Source of the DNA: Solobacterium sp.
Lineage (GTDB): Bacteria > Bacillota_I > Bacilli_A > Erysipelotrichales > Erysipelotrichaceae
NCBI GenBank assembly: GCA_017419465.1
Contig: JAFOLE010000023.1
Coordinates: 1 to 22,766, forward strand
Length of the DNA stretch: 22,766 nucleotides
Reading direction: 5' to 3'
In this document: positions 8,222 through 16,575 of the stretch, in pieces
Position numbering within the stretch: the stretch's first letter is position 1
How the letters are laid out: each line of letters opens with the position of its first letter
Notes under the pieces: generated by a model
What the model saw: the letters and a program-made list of their open reading frames with translations, nothing else
What the model was told of the DNA's origin: nothing
Databases searched by the model: none
Position numbers and translations under genes: made by a program

Positions 8222-8226
8222 TAATC

Positions 8227-8961
8227 ATGAAACAGAGTTTACTGACAGTCATATCCAACAACGCTCTTACATCCAATGTGTATGAGCTGAAGCTGTCCGG
8301 CATTGAAGGGATGAACATCCGTCCCGGACAGTTCGTTAACGTGAAAACCGACGGAAACTATCTGCGCCGGCCGATCTCGGTATGCGATGCGGAAGGAGAT
8401 ATCCTGACGCTGGTATATCGGGTTGCCGGGGCAGGCACAGCAGAGATGAGCACCTGGCATGCAGGAAAGAAAGCCGACGTTCTGACGGAACTTGGAAACG
8501 GCTATGATCTTTCCGCTGCCGGAGAGCATCCGGTTCTGATTGGAGGCGGTGTGGGCATTCCGCCGCTGTACTATCTGGCAAAGGAACTGAAGAAACAGGG
8601 AAAAACGGTTTCCGCAGTCCTTGGCTTCAATACCGCATCCGAACGGTTCTATGAGGAAGCGTTCCGCGAAGTATGCGATGATGTATCTGTAACGACCGCC
8701 GACGGCTCGTACGGTATCCGGGGATTTGTGACGGATGCGCTGCCGGAACATCCGACTTGCTCATACGCCTGCGGACCGATGCCGATGATGAAGGCGCTGT
8801 ACCGCACACTTGCGTGTGAGGGACAGTTCAGTCTTGAGGAGCGTATGGGATGCGGCTTCGGCGCATGCATGGGCTGCTCGATTCAGACGAAGTCCGGAAA
8901 CAAGCGTGTCTGCAAGGACGGTCCGGTATTCCGGAAGGAGGATCTCTTATGGGAAGACTGA
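8227..8961 (+). CDS. pyrK: Dihydroorotate dehydrogenase electron-transfer subunit (PyrK)
   Basis: 244 aa from the ATG at 8227. A GTG at 8218, overlapping the carB stop, would add three residues; neither start has a strong ribosome site, so coupling to carB is likely. PyrK passes electrons from dihydroorotate oxidation in PyrDB to NAD through FAD and a 2Fe-2S cluster. Visible are the FAD-binding RPGQFVNVKT...LRRPISV, the nucleotide-binding GGGVGIPPLYYLAKEL, CGPMPMMKAL, and a C-terminal cluster motif with Cys209, Cys214, Cys217 and Cys229 (C-x4-C-x2-C-x11-C). It overlaps pyrD by 13 bases, as expected for the two subunits of one complex. Confidence 0.94.
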   Translation: MKQSLLTVISNNALTSNVYELKLSGIEGMNIRPGQFVNVKTDGNYLRRPISVCDAEGDILTLVYRVAGAGTAEMSTWHAGKKADVLTELGNGYDLSAAGEHPVLIGGGVGIPPLYYLAKELKKQGKTVSAVLGFNTASERFYEEAFREVCDDVSVTTADGSYGIRGFVTDALPEHPTCSYACGPMPMMKALYRTLACEGQFSLEERMGCGFGACMGCSIQTKSGNKRVCKDGPVFRKEDLLWED

Positions 8962-9857
8962 GTGTTGAACTGTGCGGGATCGAACTGGACAATCCGGTTA
9001 TTCCGGCTTCCGGAACGTTTGGCTTTGGCTATGAGTTTGCGGAGCTGTATGACATCAACTGCCTCGGTACCTTCTCGTTCAAGGGAACGACAAAGGATCC
9101 CCGCTTCGGCAATCCGACCCCGCGCATCGCAGAGTGCTCGATGGGCATGTTAAATGCGGTAGGCCTGCAGAACCCGGGCGTTGAGGCAGTCATTCACGAA
9201 GAACTTCAGAAACTGAAACCGGTATTCCATAAACCGGTCATGGCAAATATCAGCGGTTTCTCCGTAGATGATTATGTCTATACCGCACAGAAGCTGGATG
9301 CGGAAGAACAGGTCGGCTGGCTGGAAATCAACATCAGCTGTCCGAATGTGCATGGCGGAGGAATGAGCTTCGGCACGGATCCCGATGCGGCATATGAAGT
9401 CATTCATGCGGTGCGTCAGGTAACGAAAAAACCGCTGATCGCAAAGCTCTCGCCGAATGTCACGGATATCACTGCCATCGCAAAGGCATGCGAGAATGCG
9501 GGCGCCGATGCGGTGAGCCTCATCAATACGCTGCTTGGCATGCGCATTGATCTCAAAACAAAGAAGCCGGTGCTTGCCAATACGACCGGCGGTCTGTCCG
9601 GACCTGCCGTATTCCCGGTTGCGGTCCGCATGGTATATCAGGTTCATAAGGCCGTCTCCATTCCGGTCATCGGAATGGGCGGTGTATCAAGCGCGGAAGA
9701 TGTGATCGAGATGATGATGGCAGGTGCCTGTGCAGTTGAGATCGGTGCCGCAAATCTCGTCGATCCGTTTGCCTGTCCGACGATCATTGAAGAACTGCCG
9801 GCGGTAATGGATAAATACGGAATTGAAAATCTCACCGATATCATCGGTATTGCATAA
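8949..9857 (+). CDS. pyrD: Dihydroorotate dehydrogenase, class 1B catalytic subunit
   Basis: 302 aa from the ATG at 8949, which follows a GGAGG about eight bases upstream; the frame is open further upstream inside pyrK, but that part is not homologous. The FMN enzyme oxidises dihydroorotate to orotate with PyrK as partner. Motifs: GTFGFGYEF (22-30), FKGTTKDPRFGNPTPRI with Lys45, NAVGLQNPG, EINISCPNVHGGG with the catalytic cysteine at 131 (Cys is the class 1 signature; class 2 uses Ser), KLSPNVTD, INTLLGMRID, and the FMN phosphate loop IGMGGVSSAEDV. The adjacent pyrK confirms the NAD-dependent 1B type, suited to anaerobic life. Confidence 0.96.
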   Translation: MGRLSVELCGIELDNPVIPASGTFGFGYEFAELYDINCLGTFSFKGTTKDPRFGNPTPRIAECSMGMLNAVGLQNPGVEAVIHEELQKLKPVFHKPVMANISGFSVDDYVYTAQKLDAEEQVGWLEINISCPNVHGGGMSFGTDPDAAYEVIHAVRQVTKKPLIAKLSPNVTDITAIAKACENAGADAVSLINTLLGMRIDLKTKKPVLANTTGGLSGPAVFPVAVRMVYQVHKAVSIPVIGMGGVSSAEDVIEMMMAGACAVEIGAANLVDPFACPTIIEELPAVMDKYGIENLTDIIGIA

Positions 9858-9872
9858 CAGGAGGATAACGTT

Positions 9873-10574
9873 ATGGCAAAAGATGTAATCATTGCCTGCG
9901 ACTTTGCGGGCGAAGCAGAGACACTGAAGTTTCTTGATCAGTTTACGGAGGAGCGTCCGTTCGTAAAGATCGGCATGGAACTGTTCTATTCGGCAGGACC
10001 TTCCATCGTAAAGAAGATCAAGGAGCGGGGACACCCGATCTTCCTTGACCTCAAGCTGCATGACATTCCCAATACCGTAAAGAAGACCATGGCAGTGCTT
10101 TCTTCCCTGGATGTGGATATCTGTAACCTGCATGCGTCCGGCACAACGCCGATGATGAAGGCTGCGCTGGAGGGTCTGACAAGACCGGACGGCACCCGTC
10201 CGCTGCTCATTGCGGTAACGCAGCTTACCTCAACCGATCAGGAAGCGCTGGAAAACGATCTGCTCATTCATGAGCCGATCGACAAGGTCGTCATGCATTA
10301 CGCCCTGACCGCAAAGAATGCGGGACTCGACGGTGTAGTATGTTCGCCGCTGGAAGCCGCAAAGGTTCATGAGGTATGCGGTGAATCATTCCTGACGGTA
10401 ACACCGGGCGTGCGTTTCGCCGACAGTAAGGCGGATGATCAGAAACGCGTCATGACACCGGAGAAGGCACGGGAAGCCGGCTCCGACTATATCGTGGTCG
10501 GCCGTCCGATCACCCAGGCGGATGATCCGGTTGCGGCATACCGCAGATGTGTTAAGGAATTTCTCGGAAAGTAA
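9873..10574 (+). CDS. pyrF: Orotidine 5'-phosphate decarboxylase (PyrF)
   Basis: 233 aa, normal length for the short bacterial type. It decarboxylates OMP to UMP, the last step of the pathway. The catalytic DLKLHD box is present (Asp59, Lys61, Asp64), and the C-terminal phosphate loop reads VVGRPITQADDP, preceded by TPGVRFADSKADDQKRV. A good AGGAGG-type ribosome site (GGAGG 9861-9865) precedes the ATG by seven bases. It lies 15 bases after pyrD and 18 before pyrE. Confidence 0.97.
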   Translation: MAKDVIIACDFAGEAETLKFLDQFTEERPFVKIGMELFYSAGPSIVKKIKERGHPIFLDLKLHDIPNTVKKTMAVLSSLDVDICNLHASGTTPMMKAALEGLTRPDGTRPLLIAVTQLTSTDQEALENDLLIHEPIDKVVMHYALTAKNAGLDGVVCSPLEAAKVHEVCGESFLTVTPGVRFADSKADDQKRVMTPEKAREAGSDYIVVGRPITQADDPVAAYRRCVKEFLGK

Positions 10575-10592
10575 TAAGGAGGAGTGAACCAT

Positions 10593-11231
10593 ATGGAACT
10601 GAATCAGAAAATTGCGGAAGATCTTCTGAAAATCAAGGCAGTATTCTTCCGTCCGGATGAACCGTTCATCTGGGCAAGCGGAATCAAGAGTCCGGTCTAC
10701 TGCGACAACCGTCTGACCCTGACGGCACCGGAAGTAAGAACGGATGTGGAAACCGGTCTTGCGGAACTGATCCGCACGTATTATCCGGAAGCGGAAGTTC
10801 TGATGGGAACCTCCACCGCCGGTATCGCCCATGCGGCGATCACCGCGCATCTGATGGGCCTGCCGATGGGCTATGTCCGCGGCGGCAACAAGGACCACGG
10901 CCGCAAGAACCAGATCGAGGGAAAGCTCGAGGCAGGACAGAAAGTCGTCGTTGTGGAGGATCTGATCTCCACCGGCGGAAGCGTCATTGAAGTCGTCAAT
11001 GTGCTGCGTGAGGCAGGTGCCGAAGTACTCGGCGTCGTATCGATCTTCACCTACGGCATGGAAAAGGGAAAGCAGCGTCTGGCGGACGCAAATGTCATCA
11101 ACCACTCCCTGACCGATTTCGACTGCATCGCAGAAGTTGCGGCTAAGACCGGCTATATCAGCGAGGCGGATGTAAAGCGTCTGATCGCGTTCCGCAACAA
11201 CCCGTCCGATGAGTCGTGGATCGCATTATGA
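10593..11231 (+). CDS. pyrE: Orotate phosphoribosyltransferase (PyrE)
   Basis: 212 aa from the ATG at 10593. AGGAGG at 10577-10582 gives a 10-base spacing to this ATG; the in-frame GTG at 10584 is only one base from the ribosome site and is unlikely. The enzyme joins orotate and PRPP to give OMP. The PRPP-binding [13 protein letters not shown] spans residues 118-130, and the N-terminal [13 protein letters not shown] (28-40) is the orotate-side motif. The flexible catalytic loop with GRKNQIEG (about 103-110) is also present. Its stop overlaps the pyrB start in an ATGA junction. Confidence 0.96.
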   Translation: MELNQKIAEDLLKIKAVFFRPDEPFIWASGIKSPVYCDNRLTLTAPEVRTDVETGLAELIRTYYPEAEVLMGTSTAGIAHAAITAHLMGLPMGYVRGGNKDHGRKNQIEGKLEAGQKVVVVEDLISTGGSVIEVVNVLREAGAEVLGVVSIFTYGMEKGKQRLADANVINHSLTDFDCIAEVAAKTGYISEADVKRLIAFRNNPSDESWIAL

Positions 11232-12151
11232 GAAGCGTCATCGATGTGCTCGATCTCAGCGTTGAGGAGATCGATGAACTGATTGAAACGGCAGAGGACA
11301 TCATTGCCGATCCGGACAAATACGCGCATGTATGCGACCGGAAGAAACTGGCAACCCTGTTCTTTGAACCGTCCACCCGGACAAGAATGAGTTTTGAGGC
11401 GGCGATGTATGAGCTCGGCGGACATGTCATCTCCATGTCCGAGGCAAGCTCCTCCAGTGCCGCAAAGGGAGAGTCCGTTGCGGATACGGTAAAGACGGTA
11501 TCCAACTATGTGGATATCATCGCGATGCGTCATCCCAAGGAAGGCGCTGCGCTTGTCGCCGCAAACAATGCGTCGATTCCGGTCATCAATGCCGGAGACG
11601 GCGGACACTGCCATCCGACACAGACCCTGGCCGATCTGCTTACGATCCATCGGGAGAAGAAGCACTTCGACAATCTGACGATCGGCTTCTGCGGCGACCT
11701 GAAGTTCGGCCGCACCGTGCATTCGCTCTGCGGGGCGATGGCACGCTATCCGGGGTCGAAGTTTGTGCTGATTTCCCCGGAAGAGCTGAAGCTTCCGAGT
11801 TATGTGAAGCGGAATGTGCTCGACCCGGCAGGAATCCAGTACACCCAGACCACCGATCTTGAAGATTCCATGGAGAATCTCGACATCCTGTATATGACCC
11901 GCGTACAGCGGGAGCGCTTCTTCAATGAAGAAGACTACCTGCGTCTCAAGGACCGTTACATCCTGACGGCAGAGAAGATGAAGAAGGCACCGGAAAGCAT
12001 GATCGTCATGCATCCATTGCCGAGAGTCAACGAGATCTCTGTTGCGGTGGATGATGACCCGCGTGCATGTTACTTCAAGCAGGTGCTCAACGGCAAATAC
12101 ATGCGCATGGCACTGATCATGAAGCTTCTGAAGGAGGCAGGCAGACTATGA
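11228..12151 (+). CDS. pyrB: Aspartate carbamoyltransferase catalytic subunit (PyrB)
   Basis: 307 aa from the ATG at 11228, which overlaps the pyrE stop as ATGA; an in-frame GTG at 11216 would add four residues inside pyrE. It condenses carbamoyl phosphate with aspartate. The carbamoyl-phosphate loop FFEPSTRTR (STRTR at 49-53), RHPKEG, the [10 protein letters not shown] motif and the aspartate-side PLPRVNEI are all intact. The ribosome site is weak (GTGGA), so translational coupling from pyrE is likely. Its position before pyrI shows that the enzyme is a catalytic/regulatory complex of the enteric type rather than the lone trimer of Bacillus. Confidence 0.96.
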   Translation: MRSVIDVLDLSVEEIDELIETAEDIIADPDKYAHVCDRKKLATLFFEPSTRTRMSFEAAMYELGGHVISMSEASSSSAAKGESVADTVKTVSNYVDIIAMRHPKEGAALVAANNASIPVINAGDGGHCHPTQTLADLLTIHREKKHFDNLTIGFCGDLKFGRTVHSLCGAMARYPGSKFVLISPEELKLPSYVKRNVLDPAGIQYTQTTDLEDSMENLDILYMTRVQRERFFNEEDYLRLKDRYILTAEKMKKAPESMIVMHPLPRVNEISVAVDDDPRACYFKQVLNGKYMRMALIMKLLKEAGRL

Positions 12152-12555
12152 ATATCGACAGTATCCGGAACGGCATTGTCATCGACCACATTTCCGCCGG
12201 CAAGGGCATGAAGCTGGTCAGCCTGCTGGAGCTGGACCGCGCCGATGTGTCGGTTGCGATCATCAAGAACGTGCACAGCCAGAAGATGGGCAAGAAGGAT
12301 ATCATCAAGATCGATGCGGATATTCCGGTCAATCTGGATGTCATCGGCTACGTGGATCCCGATGCGACGGTCAATGTGATCAAAGACGGCGTGCTTGTGG
12401 AAAAGAAGACCATCGAGCGGCCGAAGATTCTGACCGGCGTCATCCGCTGCAAAAATCCCCGCTGCATCACCACAACCGAGCAGGAGCTGAAACATGTCTT
12501 CTGTCTGCGGGATGACGGCTACCGATGCATGTACTGCGAGACAAAAGCGGAATAA
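12148..12555 (+). CDS. pyrI: Aspartate carbamoyltransferase regulatory subunit (PyrI)
   Basis: 135 aa from the ATG at 12148, overlapping the pyrB stop as ATGA, with AGGAGG near 12132 and an 11-base spacing. PyrI binds CTP/ATP through its N-terminal allosteric domain and holds catalytic trimers together through its C-terminal zinc domain. The N-terminus ([15 protein letters not shown]) matches the nucleotide-site region. The zinc ligands are Cys101, Cys106, Cys127 and Cys130, as CKNPRC and CMYC; an extra Cys119 lies between them. It is slightly shorter than the 153-residue E. coli protein at the N-terminus. It is the last gene of the operon, with a strong terminator about 60 bases beyond. Confidence 0.95.
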   Translation: MNIDSIRNGIVIDHISAGKGMKLVSLLELDRADVSVAIIKNVHSQKMGKKDIIKIDADIPVNLDVIGYVDPDATVNVIKDGVLVEKKTIERPKILTGVIRCKNPRCITTTEQELKHVFCLRDDGYRCMYCETKAE

Positions 12556-12616
12556 CAGAAGGCTAAGGCATGCGGGAACTGCACGGCAGACAGCCGAAGT
12601 AATGAACTAACACAAT

Positions 12617-12662
12617 AAGAAGGCATATCCGAATCAATCGGCGTATGCCTTCTTTCATTTTT
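12617..12662 (+). terminator. Intrinsic terminator after pyrI
   Basis: AAGAAGGCATA (12617-12627) pairs perfectly over 11 bases with TATGCCTTCTT (12644-12654), with an inner CCGA/TCGG pairing around a short loop, followed by a T-rich tail. It closes the pyr operon. Confidence 0.85.
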
Positions 12663-12952
12663 GGATCCCGTTCGGTCAGTGAACTGTCACGCCATTTCTG
12701 CATGCCTTCAGGCGTGTTGCAGAGAAGTAGAGCCGAAGAGGACAGTCTGATATCATGAAATCAGATTTGATCTGCCGAATTGTGTTTCCGTAAAAATGGG
12801 AAGCTCCATTCGGAATGCAGTGCAGTCCGATTCCGCATCATCATTTGACACCATAGTTTCACTCGAACCTTCCGATTGAACAGCAGTTTCCGGAATAGCA
12901 GCGGCGTCTGCCGGAACCGGACGTTTTCCCTTTCTGCCATGGAGGATTTAAC
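12663..12952 (+). promoter_or_regulatory. Upstream region of the oligogalacturonide lyase gene with possible operator/promoter
   Basis: No gene is visible here on either strand; a long minus-strand open frame is antisense to the lyase gene. A near-palindrome TGAAATCAGATTTGA (12756-12770; arms TGAAA/TTTGA) overlaps a possible -35 TTGATC (12767-12772), with a weak -10 TAAAAA (12791-12796) 18 bases on. The palindrome resembles the TGAAA-N5-TTTCA pattern of KdgR sites at pectin genes of enterobacteria, but carries one mismatch, and the KdgR of Bacillota is a different family. GGAGG (12941-12945) is the lyase ribosome site. Confidence 0.3.
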
Positions 12953-14125
12953 ATGATCGGCAAAATTTACCCATCCGAAAAACGAACGTTTATCGATCCG
13001 GTGAGCGGGCACAGGATCACTCAGCTGACGGATCAGGGGATCAATGTTCATATGTACTTCACGGACAATTCCTTTGATCTTTCCGGCAAAGACATTTACT
13101 GTGTGTCTGATCGCGGACAGGAGCGCGGACACTTCAATATTTTCCGCATGAACCTTGACTCCGGCGAAATGGTCCAGCTGACAGATGAAAAAGAAGGTGT
13201 CTTCTTTAACGCCTTTACCAAAACACCGGACAGTGAACTCCTTGCGTACAAATCCGGAAATTCCATCCATGTGCTCAACACACGCACAATGGAAAACAAG
13301 GTCATCTATACGGATAACGAGATGATCTTCGGCCAGATGCACATCAGTCCCGACAAAAAAACACTGGGCCTGACCCGAAATGAGGACGTCGGCCAGCTTG
13401 ATGACACCGGAGCCAATTACAGCGGTTTTTATGAGAAATTCGTCTGGATCAAGGACGGACGTGTGACTCTCATGGATATCGACGGCAAAAATGTCAGGGA
13501 TATCTTCTGTGATACCCATCAGCTCGGACACTTTCAGTTTGCGCCGGATGATCCTCACATCTGCATGTTCTGTCATGAAGGTCCGTGGAATTATGTTAAT
13601 CAGCGCATCTGGATTCTGAACACGGAAACCGGAAAGGCTATCCCCTGCTTCCGCCAGGGACCGGATGACTGTGTCGGGCATGAATTCTGGACCCGCGATG
13701 GGTATATCGTCTTTGACAACCGCCGCGCAGGTCACGACGGTACCATTTCCTCAGATAAAACGCAGGTTTATATGCCGTCTGTGAAAAGCAATGAGATTCC
13801 CTATTTCGGGTTTGCGGATAAGAGCGGGCATGTCTTTCGGAAAGTCGATATGCCGTTCTACTGCAACCATTACCACGCCAACAGTGACAATACGGTCTTT
13901 GTCGGTGATGCGGTGGAGGATCTGTTGCTGATCCATCCTGAAGAAACGAGTAACCGTCAGCTTACCGTCCTGGCACGGCACAATACAACATGGAAATATC
14001 ACTGGGCACACTGCCATCCGACGTTCAGCTGGCAGGACGACAAAATCCTTTATGCTGCCGCAACCGATGACGCGCACGGGAACCTGTTTCTGATCGATGA
14101 TCTCTCATGGGCACTCAATCCATAA
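12953..14125 (+). CDS. ogl: Oligogalacturonide lyase, polysaccharide lyase family 22
   Basis: 390 aa, the usual length for Ogl (about 388), with no signal peptide, so cytoplasmic. Ogl cleaves unsaturated digalacturonate and short oligogalacturonides from pectin by beta-elimination to 5-keto-4-deoxyuronate. The sequence shows a seven-bladed beta-propeller pattern with repeated blades ending in Leu-Thr-Asp or similar (ITQLTD, MVQLTD). His243 in VGHEFW fits the catalytic histidine; HYH (306/308) and HCH (353/355) fit the Mn-binding histidines. Position 350 is His where I recall Gln in the enterobacterial enzyme. GGAGG precedes the ATG by seven bases. No other pectin gene is nearby (no kdu, no pectate lyase, no transporter), so it is an isolated gene flanked by terminators, perhaps acquired or part of a scattered regulon. 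Confidence 0.9.
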   Translation: MIGKIYPSEKRTFIDPVSGHRITQLTDQGINVHMYFTDNSFDLSGKDIYCVSDRGQERGHFNIFRMNLDSGEMVQLTDEKEGVFFNAFTKTPDSELLAYKSGNSIHVLNTRTMENKVIYTDNEMIFGQMHISPDKKTLGLTRNEDVGQLDDTGANYSGFYEKFVWIKDGRVTLMDIDGKNVRDIFCDTHQLGHFQFAPDDPHICMFCHEGPWNYVNQRIWILNTETGKAIPCFRQGPDDCVGHEFWTRDGYIVFDNRRAGHDGTISSDKTQVYMPSVKSNEIPYFGFADKSGHVFRKVDMPFYCNHYHANSDNTVFVGDAVEDLLLIHPEETSNRQLTVLARHNTTWKYHWAHCHPTFSWQDDKILYAAATDDAHGNLFLIDDLSWALNP

Positions 14126-14218
14126 AATATTAATCAATTACGTCAGGCATTCACGCTGAGAAACAGGCAGGCAAAGCAAAATGAAACCGCTCATGGCGGC
14201 TGATCATGTAACGCATTC

Positions 14219-14245
14219 ACGGATGGTACAAACACCATCCGTTTT
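14219..14245 (+). terminator. Intrinsic terminator after the lyase gene
   Basis: ACGGATGGT (14219-14227) and ACCATCCGT (14234-14242) form a perfect nine-base stem around ACAAAC, followed by four T. The T-run is short, so efficiency may be moderate. Confidence 0.7.
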
Positions 14246-14290
14246 AATGGTGCGGCATACAGGCAGAAGATCTCCGTCTGCGTTTCGCAC

Positions 14291-14296
14291 TATAAT
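14291..14296 (+). promoter_or_regulatory. Candidate -10 element of the GNAT/ATPase pair
   Basis: A perfect TATAAT lies 18 bases before the GNAT ATG. No clear -35 is seen at 16-18 bases upstream. Transcription would start near 14303, leaving a leader of only about 12 nt. Confidence 0.45.
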
Positions 14297-14314
14297 GTTG
14301 GCAGGAAACGCACA

Positions 14315-15076
14315 ATGAATACGTTTGAAAGAACCTGGCTGGACCTGTCACTCACAAAGCTGGAAGAGGTGCTGCCATACCCGAAGGCAGACCTCATGCG
14401 GCAGTATGAGACCGATGAAACAATGTGGTCTGTGGAACAGATTGAAGACCTCGTCTTCTGTCTGTTCAGTTTTTCCGTGACAGCCCGGATGAAACAGCTT
14501 GTTCTTCTTGTATATGACGATCAGAAGCGGATCATTGCGGATGCGGGCGCCTGCCATGCAGGGGTAAACGCATTTCTCGAAGATACGGAAATCTATGATT
14601 ATCTCAGTGAAGAGAACGACTGGATGTATCTGGAACACTATGTATTGTCCAACACCATGTTTCCGGATCTGCCGTATCCGTTCTGCGGAACCGGCCGGAA
14701 GACAGAGGAACAGGGAGAAGTGCTGCTGTATACCAATGCCTATGTTTCCAGGGCGTTTCGAAGGCGCGGCATCTTCCGCACGTTGCTGGAAACCATGAAA
14801 GACCACGCGCTGCGGAATGCCTCGGGAATCCGTACGGTGTATACCGTGATGTCCATGGACCCGGATATCGCCTGTTACGGGCCGGATACCGTGAATGAGC
14901 CGTATTATTACAATTTCGAACAGGATGAACCGATCCGTCTGCGCAATGCGGAGATTGCCCGGAAGGTCGGACTTGCGCCGCTGCGGCTGGAGCCCGATCA
15001 TCCGGAAGAGGAAACGGACGGAACCAAGCTCTGGTTCTGTGTCGGAAAAGAACTCTGTGAAATCATCGAGCTCTGA
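14315..15076 (+). CDS. GNAT-family N-acetyltransferase
   Basis: 253 aa. The recognisable part is the acetyl-CoA pyrophosphate loop RRRGIFRTLL at residues 149-158 (the R/Q-x-x-G-x-G/A region), preceded by the strand VLLYTNAYVS (136-145). The region before it (1-120) is largely acidic and helical, without a known domain that I can name. GNAT enzymes acetylate amines on proteins, antibiotics, polyamines or small metabolites; the substrate is not readable. The gene follows a TATAAT closely and is followed after 27 bases by a small ATPase gene on the same strand, with a terminator after both, so they form a two-gene unit. The ribosome site is modest (AGGAA). Confidence 0.72.
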   Translation: MNTFERTWLDLSLTKLEEVLPYPKADLMRQYETDETMWSVEQIEDLVFCLFSFSVTARMKQLVLLVYDDQKRIIADAGACHAGVNAFLEDTEIYDYLSEENDWMYLEHYVLSNTMFPDLPYPFCGTGRKTEEQGEVLLYTNAYVSRAFRRRGIFRTLLETMKDHALRNASGIRTVYTVMSMDPDIACYGPDTVNEPYYYNFEQDEPIRLRNAEIARKVGLAPLRLEPDHPEEETDGTKLWFCVGKELCEIIEL

Positions 15077-15103
15077 ATACAAATCACGGAAACGGATGGC
15101 ATA

Positions 15104-15832
15104 ATGAATACAATGACAAAGGATCGTTTTATCCGGCAGCTCCAGATTGACTGGGACAGAATTCCGCCGGATTCCTATCTGCGTAATATTCCGGCCCTTC
15201 GCTCGCTTGAGACGATGGACTTTTCGCATGCGGTCACCCTGTTTGCGGGAGAGAACGGAACCGGGAAATCCACGCTTCTGGAAGGAATGGCGCAGGCTTC
15301 CGGATTCAATCCGGAAGGCGGCACAAAGAACTTCCATTTCTCCACCTATGATGATGTCTCCGAACTGCACTCTGCGATCAAACTGATCCGCGGAACACGT
15401 CGGCAGCGCCACGGTTTCTTTTTCCGGGCGGAGAGTTTCTTCAATGTCGCAAGCGTGATTCTCAATGAATATGATGACGGAAAACAGCCGGACTACCATT
15501 CCCAGTCGCATGGAGAAAGTTTCCTGAACTTCATCCAGGAGGCCGGGGAGGACGGACTGTATCTGATGGATGAGCCGGAGGCCGCACTGTCGCCGCAGCG
15601 CCAGCTGACGTTGCTGATACATATCGTGAAGATGGCAGAGCGCGGTGCGCAGTTCATTATCGCAACGCATTCTCCGATCCTGCTGGGAATCCCGGATGCG
15701 GAGATCCTGTCCTTTACGGAAGACGGCATTCATCCGACTTCCTATGAAGAGACGGAGAGTTATCGGATTACCAAGTTGTTTGTGGAAAACCGGCAGCGGA
15801 TGCTGGAGTATCTGCTTAAGGAAGAAGAGTAG
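15104..15832 (+). CDS. Small AAA/ABC-type ATPase
   Basis: 242 aa, soluble. Walker A GENGTGKST is at residues 49-57, an ABC-like signature region (SHGESFLNF) lies near 132, Walker B LYLMDEPEAALS begins at 152 (Asp156, Glu157), and the switch histidine is His189 in ATHSPILL. The short helical insert between Walker A and signature is far smaller than in SMC/Rad50, and no transmembrane partner is nearby, so it belongs to the stand-alone ABC-like AAA ATPases found widely in bacteria; their roles are mostly unknown. The ATG at 15104 is taken; 15113 is an alternative, as the ribosome site (GGATGG) is weak. Its only partner in the unit is the GNAT gene upstream. I saw no nuclease or other effector domain that would make it a defence system. 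Confidence 0.75.
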   Translation: MNTMTKDRFIRQLQIDWDRIPPDSYLRNIPALRSLETMDFSHAVTLFAGENGTGKSTLLEGMAQASGFNPEGGTKNFHFSTYDDVSELHSAIKLIRGTRRQRHGFFFRAESFFNVASVILNEYDDGKQPDYHSQSHGESFLNFIQEAGEDGLYLMDEPEAALSPQRQLTLLIHIVKMAERGAQFIIATHSPILLGIPDAEILSFTEDGIHPTSYEETESYRITKLFVENRQRMLEYLLKEEE

Positions 15833-15840
15833 ACAACAAG

Positions 15841-15872
15841 AAATGCCGCATGGCGAACCATACGGCATTTTT
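15841..15872 (+). terminator. Intrinsic terminator after the ATPase gene, possibly bidirectional
   Basis: AAATGCCG (15841-15848) pairs with CGGCATTT (15863-15870), with an inner ATGG/CCAT and a CGAA loop, and T continues to 15872. On the minus strand the tail reads TTTCTTGTT, so it may also serve the convergent lipoprotein gene. Confidence 0.75.
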
Positions 15873-15895
15873 AGATATCCTGATGTGATGCGTTA

Positions 15896-16513
15896 TCAGC
15901 TGTTGATCGGCTCCGACTCACTTTCGAGAATCTTGCCGTCCGACACGCGGATCTCATAGTCATATTCCATTCCGCCGGACTGGAATTCCACCTTGTACAT
16001 ATCGATGCCGTCGTCGGGTTCCCGATACAGTTCGGTTACCGTGACGTCGGATTCCTTCAGGCCTGCGTGTTCAAGGGCAATGTCAAGCGCATACTCTTTT
16101 GAAAACTCGTCTCCGGTGGGCAGTGCAGGTTCTGCCGGGGAAGCCTCAATATCACGGTCCTTCGAACGGATCTCTCCGGTGGCCGTGTCAATTTCATAAT
16201 CATATTCGGTATCACCGGCGATAAACTCGACGTCAAATACACTGACGCCGTTTTCAATGTCGGTCTTCACCTGCATGAATGTGACATCGGTTTCGTTTAC
16301 GCCCGCATCCTTCAGGGCAATTGCCTTTGCCTGTTCTTCGTCGATGGAAGAAACTGCCGCTTCCGGTGCGGCGGACTCTGCGGGAGCCGGTGCGGTGGAT
16401 TCCGTCACAGGGGCGGAACTTTCCTGCGCCGGTGCGGAATTATCCGATCCGGAACATCCGGCACTCAGAAACAGGGAGAGGGTAATGACAACGGAAAACA
16501 AAACGCGTTTCAT
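15896..16513 (-). CDS. Lipoprotein with two PepSY-like domains
   Basis: 205 aa. The N-terminus is a lipoprotein signal peptide with lipobox LSAGC, so Cys20 becomes the lipidated first residue outside the membrane. Residues about 21-58 are an Ala/Ser/Pro/Glu-rich linker. Two related domains follow (about 59-117 and 136-202): each has helix residues of the type AKAIALKDAGV or ALDIALEHAGL, then VTFMQVK or VTVTELY, then a strand ending EYDYEI, and a last ...TGEIRSKD or SDGKILESE, the pattern of PepSY domains. Such domains are thought to inhibit proteases or to sense/modulate at the cell surface; the role here is unknown. A GGAGG ribosome site (plus-strand CCTCC near 16521) and a TATAAT (16537-16542 on minus) lie upstream, so it is probably its own transcription unit. 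Confidence 0.82.
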   Translation of the reverse strand: MKRVLFSVVITLSLFLSAGCSGSDNSAPAQESSAPVTESTAPAPAESAAPEAAVSSIDEEQAKAIALKDAGVNETDVTFMQVKTDIENGVSVFDVEFIAGDTEYDYEIDTATGEIRSKDRDIEASPAEPALPTGDEFSKEYALDIALEHAGLKESDVTVTELYREPDDGIDMYKVEFQSGGMEYDYEIRVSDGKILESESEPINS

Positions 16514-16536
16514 AACAGGACCTCCAATACCTTTTC

Positions 16537-16542
16537 ATTATA
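16537..16542 (-). promoter_or_regulatory. Candidate -10 element of the PepSY lipoprotein gene
   Basis: A perfect TATAAT on the minus strand lies about 24 bases before the start codon. No convincing -35 is seen, so the call is tentative. Confidence 0.4.
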
Positions 16543-16575
16543 ACGAATCGCGAAGTATGCGCGGATATGCATGCA

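Noticed and set aside
12761..13735. Minus-strand open frame of 324 codons opposite the oligogalacturonide lyase
   Set aside because: It is antisense to a gene with clear family motifs, has no recognisable domain and no ribosome site; a shadow frame caused by codon bias.
14181..14317. Short ORF running from an ATG at 14181 into the GNAT start
   Set aside because: It spans a terminator hairpin and has no ribosome site or recognisable product.
15104..15832. AAA/ABC-type ATPase as a defence-system component
   Set aside because: No nuclease, protease or reverse transcriptase partner is nearby and the insert between ATPase motifs is short; only the GNAT gene shares its unit.
14348..15868. Minus-strand open frame of 506 codons opposite the GNAT and ATPase genes
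   Set aside because: The plus strand carries Walker A/B and GNAT motifs; the antisense product is Arg/His/Ile-rich without domains and would run through a terminator.
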